Below, one piece after another: positions 1 to 4,537 of a stretch of DNA of 6,931 nt. A model generated the notes under the pieces. That model saw only the letters and a program-made list of their open reading frames with translations. It searched no databases and was not told the origin of the DNA. How positions within the stretch are numbered: position 1 is the stretch's first letter; every line of letters begins with the position of its first letter. The position numbers were made by a program, and so were the translations under genes. The stretch comes from Armatimonadota bacterium (lineage in GTDB: Bacteria; Armatimonadota; Zipacnadia; Zipacnadales; FEN-943): assembly GCA_026419655.1 (NCBI GenBank), contig JANZZA010000158.1:1-6931 (forward strand), given 5' to 3'.

Positions 1-567
1 CGGGTCTGGTGGTACATCTGTTGCGGGCCTCGCGCCCCCTTCCTGGGCGAATTCATTGACCATCCGCACACTGACATGAGGGCCTGGCCCTGGGCCACCT
101 GGAAATGGCGCGTCGAAGGTTGCCTCATCTGGACGACGACCTGGTGGACCGTCTGGAGCCTCTTCGGCGACAAATACCAAAACCCCTGGGAAGACCCGAT
201 GTCCTACACGGACGGCTCGAAGCCCGGTGCCGTGGGTTACTGGGGCAATGGCGATGGCCGGTTTCTCTACCCACCCAACCGTAAGGGACATGAAGACAGG
301 GAAACCAAATATATCCAGGGGCCCGTGGATTCGTACCGCTGGGAGCTATTCCGCGACGGCATAGACGACTACGAATACCTCTGGCTGCTGCGCGAGCTAA
401 TCCAGAAAGGCAAGGGCAGCGCGGCTGCACGTCGCGAAGCAACAAAGCTACTCGATATTCCCACCAGCATTGTCGGCCCGGAAACCTGGCAATATAACCA
501 CAAGCCAACAGCCATACTGGAGCACCGCCGGCGCGTCGCCGAAGCAATAGAGAAACTTCTGCGGTAA
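1..567 (+). CDS. DUF4091 domain protein (glycoside-hydrolase-like), 3' end only
   Basis: The reading frame is open from base 1 to the TAA at 565-567, so the gene starts upstream and only its last 188 residues are here. The fragment opens with RVWWYICCGPRAPF, then FIDHP, a Trp-rich stretch (WPWATWKWRVEG), QNPWEDPMSY, WGNGDGRFLYPP and finally a helix with ELFRDGIDDYEYLWLL. This series matches the C-terminal region of DUF4091 proteins as I know them: large, often secreted proteins with a TIM-barrel-like domain, found in carbohydrate-degrading bacteria. Their substrate is generally not established. The abundant Trp, Tyr and Asp would suit sugar binding (inference). The N-terminus, and so any signal peptide, is outside the window. 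An internal ATG at 76 is not the true start because family motifs precede it. Gene 2 follows on the same strand after 175 bases. Family assignment is fairly sure; activity is unknown. Confidence 0.85.
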   Translation, partial: RVWWYICCGPRAPFLGEFIDHPHTDMRAWPWATWKWRVEGCLIWTTTWWTVWSLFGDKYQNPWEDPMSYTDGSKPGAVGYWGNGDGRFLYPPNRKGHEDRETKYIQGPVDSYRWELFRDGIDDYEYLWLLRELIQKGKGSAAARREATKLLDIPTSIVGPETWQYNHKPTAILEHRRRVAEAIEKLLR

Positions 568-728
568 CGAATCACCGTGGTGGGCATAGCGGCGAGAGCC
601 AAAAGCGTGGGCGGCGAGGCAAACTTCGGGTGACTTGCCGCGCGGCGCATAGCCGTGGTCCGCGGGGCCGCCAGTGCGAAGCCATAGCCCGAAGAAAAAG
701 CGCACGGCGACTGGAAAGGTCACGCCGT

Positions 729-734
729 AAGGAG
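729..734 (+). promoter_or_regulatory. Shine-Dalgarno site of the propeller gene
   Basis: AAGGAG lies 8 bases before the GTG at 743. It is a strong match to the anti-SD sequence at a usual distance and decides the GTG start. The 175-base gap upstream (568-742) shows no clear -35/-10 pair. It holds a small hairpin (GGCAA 618-622 pairing with TTGCC 635-639) without a T-run, so I see neither a convincing terminator nor a promoter there. Read-through from the DUF4091 gene is possible. Confidence 0.75.
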
Positions 735-742
735 CTGAGACT

Positions 743-1984
743 GTGCCCAAGGTCGCAGACCTGACCGTGCCCGTGGTACGCCTGACACCGGACGACGGAC
801 AGTACTTTTTTGGCTACTACGATGTGCCAGCCGCCGACGAGAAAGGGCGGCATTTGTGCCATAAGGTAGCTTTCCGCGACCGTTTCCCGACGCCTGAAGA
901 CGTGGCGCTCCTTGGCTATGTTCGACTGCCAGAGCCGGGGCAAAAAGACCGACCTACCGAGCCAGGAAATTTTGCAATCTTTGGCGAGACCAAAGCCTGG
1001 AACTTTCAGCAAGGCTCAATGCTGCAGTGGCTCGGCGGCCAGCCCGACACGTGCATCTACAACATTTTCGAGGACGGTTCCCTTGGAGCGTGCGTGCACA
1101 ACGTCGTGACCGGGGCGCGGCGCATTCTTCCCCGGCCCGTAGCCAACGTCTCTCAGGACGGAACCAGGGCCCTTTGTATCAACATGAGCCGGGTCTATGA
1201 CTTCCGCCCGGGATACGGCTACGAAGAACTGCCCGACCCCTTTGCCAGCGAAGCAGCACCTGAAGCCGATGGCGTGTGGGTCATGGATGTTCAAACCGGC
1301 GTGAACCGGCTAGTGCTGAACTACGCCAAGCTTGCAGACCTAGCTATTGGCGAGGGCGCCCTGGCAGAAATGCGCAAGGTGGTCGTGAACCACATCACCT
1401 TCAATCCGTCGGCGACCCGCTTCATGTTTCTGCTCCGAACCTTCCCTGACCAGCCAGGTGGGCCATGGGAGACGATTCTTATGACTGCATCTGCTGACGG
1501 CAGTGACCTGCGACTTCATCCCACCTGGGGAATGGCCTCGCATTATCACTGGCGCAACGACGAAGAACTACTGATCTGGATGTACACGGGGCCAGAAAGA
1601 AAGGACGCGCTGGTGCTGCTCAATGACCGCACCGGGGAGCGCACGCTGGTAGACGAGGGGTTTTTCCAGTACGACGGCCACTGTTCCTACTCGCCAGATG
1701 GCCGCTGGATCCTGTACGACAGCTACCCCGACGGCAGCACCCCGGACTACATGCGCTGGCTGGGCGTGTATTCTGTGGAGCAGCGAAAGGGCTTCACCTT
1801 GGGGCGATTCCGGTCGGAGCCCATGTATCGGGTGACTCCCGACGGTGAAGACTGGAGCTTGGTAGATCTTCGCTGTGACCTGCACCCTCGCTGGATGCCG
1901 GATAGCGCGGCTGTAACCTTTGACTCAATACACGAGGGATCCCGCGCGATTTATTGGGTGGACGTGAGCAGCGTAGTGTTTTAG
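743..1984 (+). CDS. WD40/TolB-like (PD40) beta-propeller protein of unknown function
   Basis: This is a complete 413-residue gene with a GTG start set by AAGGAG at 729-734 and a TAG stop. I recognise a beta-propeller family by its motifs: FGYYDVP near residue 23, KAWNFQQGSMLQWL around 90, the SRVYDFRPGYGYEELPDP stretch around 150, NHITFNPSATRFMFL around 215, and two PD40-like blades, HCSYSPDGRWILYDSYPD (about 313-330) and DLHPRWMPDSAAVTFDSIHEG near the C-terminus. The repeated xSPDGxxxxxxS pattern is typical of TolB/oligogalacturonate-lyase-type blades. Members I recall are about 400 residues and occur near carbohydrate-metabolism genes. No enzymatic role is established to my knowledge. No signal peptide or membrane segment is visible, so a cytoplasmic location is likely. 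Conserved His/Asp/Tyr residues (YDGHCSY, CDLHPRW) might bind metal or sugar acid, as in oligogalacturonate lyase, but this is inference. The DUF4091 gene upstream suggests a sugar-related context. Confidence 0.8.
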   Translation: MPKVADLTVPVVRLTPDDGQYFFGYYDVPAADEKGRHLCHKVAFRDRFPTPEDVALLGYVRLPEPGQKDRPTEPGNFAIFGETKAWNFQQGSMLQWLGGQPDTCIYNIFEDGSLGACVHNVVTGARRILPRPVANVSQDGTRALCINMSRVYDFRPGYGYEELPDPFASEAAPEADGVWVMDVQTGVNRLVLNYAKLADLAIGEGALAEMRKVVVNHITFNPSATRFMFLLRTFPDQPGGPWETILMTASADGSDLRLHPTWGMASHYHWRNDEELLIWMYTGPERKDALVLLNDRTGERTLVDEGFFQYDGHCSYSPDGRWILYDSYPDGSTPDYMRWLGVYSVEQRKGFTLGRFRSEPMYRVTPDGEDWSLVDLRCDLHPRWMPDSAAVTFDSIHEGSRAIYWVDVSSVVF

Positions 1985-2517
1985 CCGCGCAGCGGAGTTT
2001 CCAGATGTAGATAGGTCTGTCGCACGACGGGAAACCAATTTGGGAAAAGCAACAACCGGCAGCCAGCATGGACCTGACAGTCGGGCCTGCGACGCGTATA
2101 AATATGACGCTGCGCACAGGAGCCCGCGCAGAGGAGAGTGATCTCAAGCATCCCTACCATGAGCGCCCCCTGCTTGCACAAGGCCTCTGGAGTTTTTGGG
2201 CTCCAACTCCCTTTGACCGCTAGCCCCACAACCTTTGCGCCCGTCCCGGGAACCGCTCCCCCGTAAAGTTTCCTCTTAGCCAACACAAAGCACCGGTCCT
2301 GTCCACCGGCTGGCGCAAGCACTTTAACAGTCGAGTGCGGACGGCAGTATTCGGTTTTCTCAGGATTTTGTTTCAGGCAAACAAGAATCAGGCAGGGAGA
2401 ATCACCTCGGAGAGTGTTGGAAAACTTATGGTCGGCTTACCTAGACCGGGGAAAGTGAATAACACTGTACGACCGACCTTTTACCCGCGATTTTCTCCAG
2501 CAGCTGGGAAAACGACT

Positions 2518-2539
2518 TTTTCAACGGCTCCCTTGAAAA
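2518..2539. repeat. Perfect AT-rich inverted repeat upstream of promoter
   Basis: TTTTCAA (2518-2524) and TTGAAAA (2533-2539) are exact reverse complements around an 8-base CGGCTCCC loop. The element ends 26 bases before the candidate -35 box. It could be an operator or activator site, or a weak bidirectional terminator. The stem is too AT-rich to be a strong terminator. Its function is inferred only from position. Confidence 0.45.
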
Positions 2540-2565
2540 CCGAATACTCCGTGCGGGCCGCAATG

Positions 2566-2594
2566 TTGACCACGGACACGGAATCTGGTAACAT
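2566..2594 (+). promoter_or_regulatory. Candidate sigma70-type promoter for the redox operon
   Basis: TTGACC (2566-2571, five of six to the -35 consensus) is followed by a 17-base spacer and TAACAT (2589-2594, four of six to TATAAT, including both outer bases at each end). Transcription would start near 2601. It sits in the AT-richest part of the long non-coding stretch and points toward the NuoF-like gene, giving an untranslated leader of roughly 240 bases. Position and spacing are good. No experimental support is available. Confidence 0.5.
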
Positions 2595-2600
2595 ATCTAT

Positions 2601-2842
2601 GCTCCATGCGTTGTCGCTGCTTGGAAATCAGTCACCGGTCACAATACTCTGAAGAGCATAGGGCCGGTGCTTACGGATACGGAAGGGCCCCGGGGGACCT
2701 GATCGGGTTAGGCTACTGTGCGAGCGCTTAGGTCGTTGCCCCTTCCATAGCAGTGCAGGCGACGCGGCCACGCAGCGACGGCAAGCAGCAGGGGAGTTTG
2801 CGTGCCTCGCCGCCCGTGGGGTTCCCTGGAGCCGCGACCTAG
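2601..2842 (+). promoter_or_regulatory. Long GC-rich 5' leader with alternative stems
   Basis: If transcription starts near 2601, about 240 untranslated bases precede the GTG at 2843. GGAAGGG (2681-2687) is exactly complementary to CCCTTCC (2740-2746). GGGCC (2661-2665) can instead pair with GGCCC (2686-2690), and the two pairings exclude each other through bases 2686-2687, a layout seen in RNA switches. I do not recognise a known riboswitch class: the cobalamin-box bases are absent, and I cannot confirm the molybdenum-cofactor motif. In GC-rich DNA such pairings also arise by chance. Confidence 0.3.
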
Positions 2843-4504
2843 GTGGTCAGAGGCGTGGTCTACCAAGCACGACGAAGATTGCGCCCGCCTTCCGAGGCGA
2901 TCGCGCTGCGCGAGGAGTTGCTTAGGCGGTATGAGCCGCCCGCGCGTGCGGTATACCTCTACGTTTGCGGCTGCCACGCGGAGAAGACCACAGAGATTGC
3001 CCAGGCCCTTGCGGAAAGCTTGACCGCCAGAGCCAGAAGCTCTGCGCTCGAAGACGTGGCATTGTTCACGGTTGGCTGCCACGGCTTTTGCTCCGTCGGG
3101 CCTTCTGCACTCCTGGTACCCTCAGGAGTCTTCTACGCGAAATTGACTGCCACAGATGTCGCCCGGGTGGTAAAAAGTCTGCTAGATGACCAAGTGGTGA
3201 CCGATCTCACTCTTACCGACCCGACTACCGGCCAACCAACCCCGTTGAGAAAGGACCTCACCTTTTTCCAGTTTCAGACTCGGCGGCTACTGCGAAACTG
3301 CGGCGAGGTGGACCCCTGGCGCATTGAGGAAAGCCTCATGCGAGGAGCGTACGAGAGCCTCGCGCAAGTCCTCCAAGGCGGGGGCCCGCGGGAAGTGGTC
3401 CAGCGAGTGGAAGCTTCGGGACTGCGCGGCCGGGGCATCACGACTGTCCCCTGCGCGGAGAAATGGAAGGACTTCAGCAGGCAAGCTGCGTCCTCGCGCC
3501 AGCTCACGGCCTACGTGCGCACCTGGCACCCTGCAGCCCAAGCCGATTACCTGCTCCTGGAAAGCGACCCTCACCTTTTCCTCGAAGGGATGGCTCTTGC
3601 GGCGCTGGCAACCGGGTGCGAATCGGGCCGCGTTGTTGTGCCGCCCGAGCGCCCTCATGCCGCCCTGACGCTTAAGGCAGCCGTGAACCAGGCATGTGCT
3701 TACGGTCTGTTGGGACACGATATTCTTGGCACGACTTTCTCCTTTGAAGTCCATATCGAGACGGGCAAGCTGGTCAAGTATCCCTACAGCCAGACTAGCC
3801 TAAATGGCGCCGGGGCAAGCGTCGCAGAGCTGTTCCACAACGTTGAAACCCTGGCAAACCTGCCGAGTGTAATGGCCGCGGGAACACAAAGAACCAGTGA
3901 AGGCGGCGCAGGCGCGACTGACGAAACTGTCCTGGTGGCATTGGGGCAAGGGCTACAGTATCAGGGTGTCGGGGAAGTGGCATGTGGCACGGCCGTAACC
4001 CAGGTGATGCAGCACCTCGGCGGCGGCCCCCAGCAACCGGAGAACACACAGGGGGCGATATTAAACGGCCCACTGGGGCGGATTCTTTCCGCTCGCGAGC
4101 TGTCCCAAGAGCCCGGGGAACAGGCCGTGCAGGCCACGATGCTGCCAGGAGCAGCCGACCTGGCTCTCATTGGCGCCGACGAGTGTGTGGTAAACCTTAC
4201 CCGTCGGGTAGCGGCGTTTCTAGTCGAAGAATCCTGCGGCAAGTGTGCGCCGTGCCGGATAGGAACTTGCCAGATGAAGGACATGCTTGACGACTTCTGC
4301 CGGCTGGCCGGCAGCCCGGAGGCCCTCGACACGCTGCGCGATGTTGCCGACGCGCTTTGTCTAGCGGGAGGATGCGAGCAAGGCACTCGCGGGGCTGCCT
4401 GTGTGCTGTCGGCTATCGCGGGATTTGAGAAGACATTCCTTACACATACGCCTGGTGGTTATTGCTCAGCGCGTGTGTGCGTGGCCCAGTCCCATGTCGG
4501 GTAG
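2843..4504 (+). CDS. NuoF/HydB/FdhB-like Fe-S subunit lacking FMN and NADH motifs
   Basis: The 553-residue product is homologous over its length to the NADH-binding subunit of complex I and its relatives in NAD-dependent formate dehydrogenases and hydrogenases. A thioredoxin-like N-terminal domain (about 36-115) keeps the VGCHGFC pair (C79, C83), but its first pair is C42-G-C44 instead of the usual C-x4-C. The NuoF core starts at RNCGEVDP (151) and keeps GLRGRG (193-198) and NVETLANLP (333-341). The glycine-rich FMN loop is replaced by ITTVPCAEKW (199-208), the NADE segment by YVRT (224-227), and the GAGAYxCGEE segment by an unrelated, shorter stretch (about 306-323). The cluster motif ESCGKCAPCRIGT is intact (C465, C468, C471), with C511 as fourth ligand and a terminal CSARVC. 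No C-terminal 2[4Fe-4S] domain is present. The likely role is electron transfer without flavin (inference). An in-frame TAG immediately precedes the GTG start; no good SD is visible and GTG 2855 is an alternative. The FdhA-like gene follows after 33 bases. Confidence 0.8.
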   Translation: MVRGVVYQARRRLRPPSEAIALREELLRRYEPPARAVYLYVCGCHAEKTTEIAQALAESLTARARSSALEDVALFTVGCHGFCSVGPSALLVPSGVFYAKLTATDVARVVKSLLDDQVVTDLTLTDPTTGQPTPLRKDLTFFQFQTRRLLRNCGEVDPWRIEESLMRGAYESLAQVLQGGGPREVVQRVEASGLRGRGITTVPCAEKWKDFSRQAASSRQLTAYVRTWHPAAQADYLLLESDPHLFLEGMALAALATGCESGRVVVPPERPHAALTLKAAVNQACAYGLLGHDILGTTFSFEVHIETGKLVKYPYSQTSLNGAGASVAELFHNVETLANLPSVMAAGTQRTSEGGAGATDETVLVALGQGLQYQGVGEVACGTAVTQVMQHLGGGPQQPENTQGAILNGPLGRILSARELSQEPGEQAVQATMLPGAADLALIGADECVVNLTRRVAAFLVEESCGKCAPCRIGTCQMKDMLDDFCRLAGSPEALDTLRDVADALCLAGGCEQGTRGAACVLSAIAGFEKTFLTHTPGGYCSARVCVAQSHVG

Positions 4505-4537
4505 GGCCACCTGGTAACCGCTATATGCGTGGTGGGA

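Larger units (their letters stand above)
1985..2842 (+). other. 858-base gene-poor region before the redox operon
   Basis: No reading frame here resembles a known protein on either strand. The longest + frame (2335-2652) starts with GTG, lacks an SD site and has an unstructured composition. About 2335-2640 is visibly more AT-rich than the flanking genes. The region holds an AT-rich perfect inverted repeat (2518-2539), a sigma70-like promoter candidate (2566-2594) and a GC-rich leader. I found no tRNA T-loop (GTTCRA) and no tmRNA, RNase P or SRP core motifs. Also visible are GGTCGG 2430-2435 facing CCGACC 2473-2478 followed by TTTT (a weak, long-loop terminator-like pair), and TGGAG/CTCCA around 2188-2204. 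A small structured RNA or a decayed gene remains possible. Confidence 0.6.

Noticed and set aside
1985..1995. Terminator after the propeller gene
   Set aside because: CCGC-GCA-GCGG gives only a four-base stem and is not followed by a real T-run.
1981..2322. Minus-strand frames of 113-117 residues beyond the propeller gene
   Set aside because: They have no recognisable domains, overlap each other in different frames, and one runs into the propeller gene on the opposite strand.
2335..2652. 105-residue + strand frame starting GTG
   Set aside because: It has no SD site, no recognisable motif, overlaps the inverted repeat and promoter candidate, and sits in AT-richer non-coding-like sequence.
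2601..2842. Known riboswitch (cobalamin or molybdenum cofactor class)
   Set aside because: The cobalamin-box consensus is absent and I could not match the Moco motif by eye. It is left as an unclassified leader.
3324..3675. A frameshift that might explain the missing FMN/NADH motifs
   Set aside because: The other + frames over this stretch do not contain GAGFPTG, NADE or GAGAYxCGEE, while the main frame keeps homology before, between and after the altered segments.
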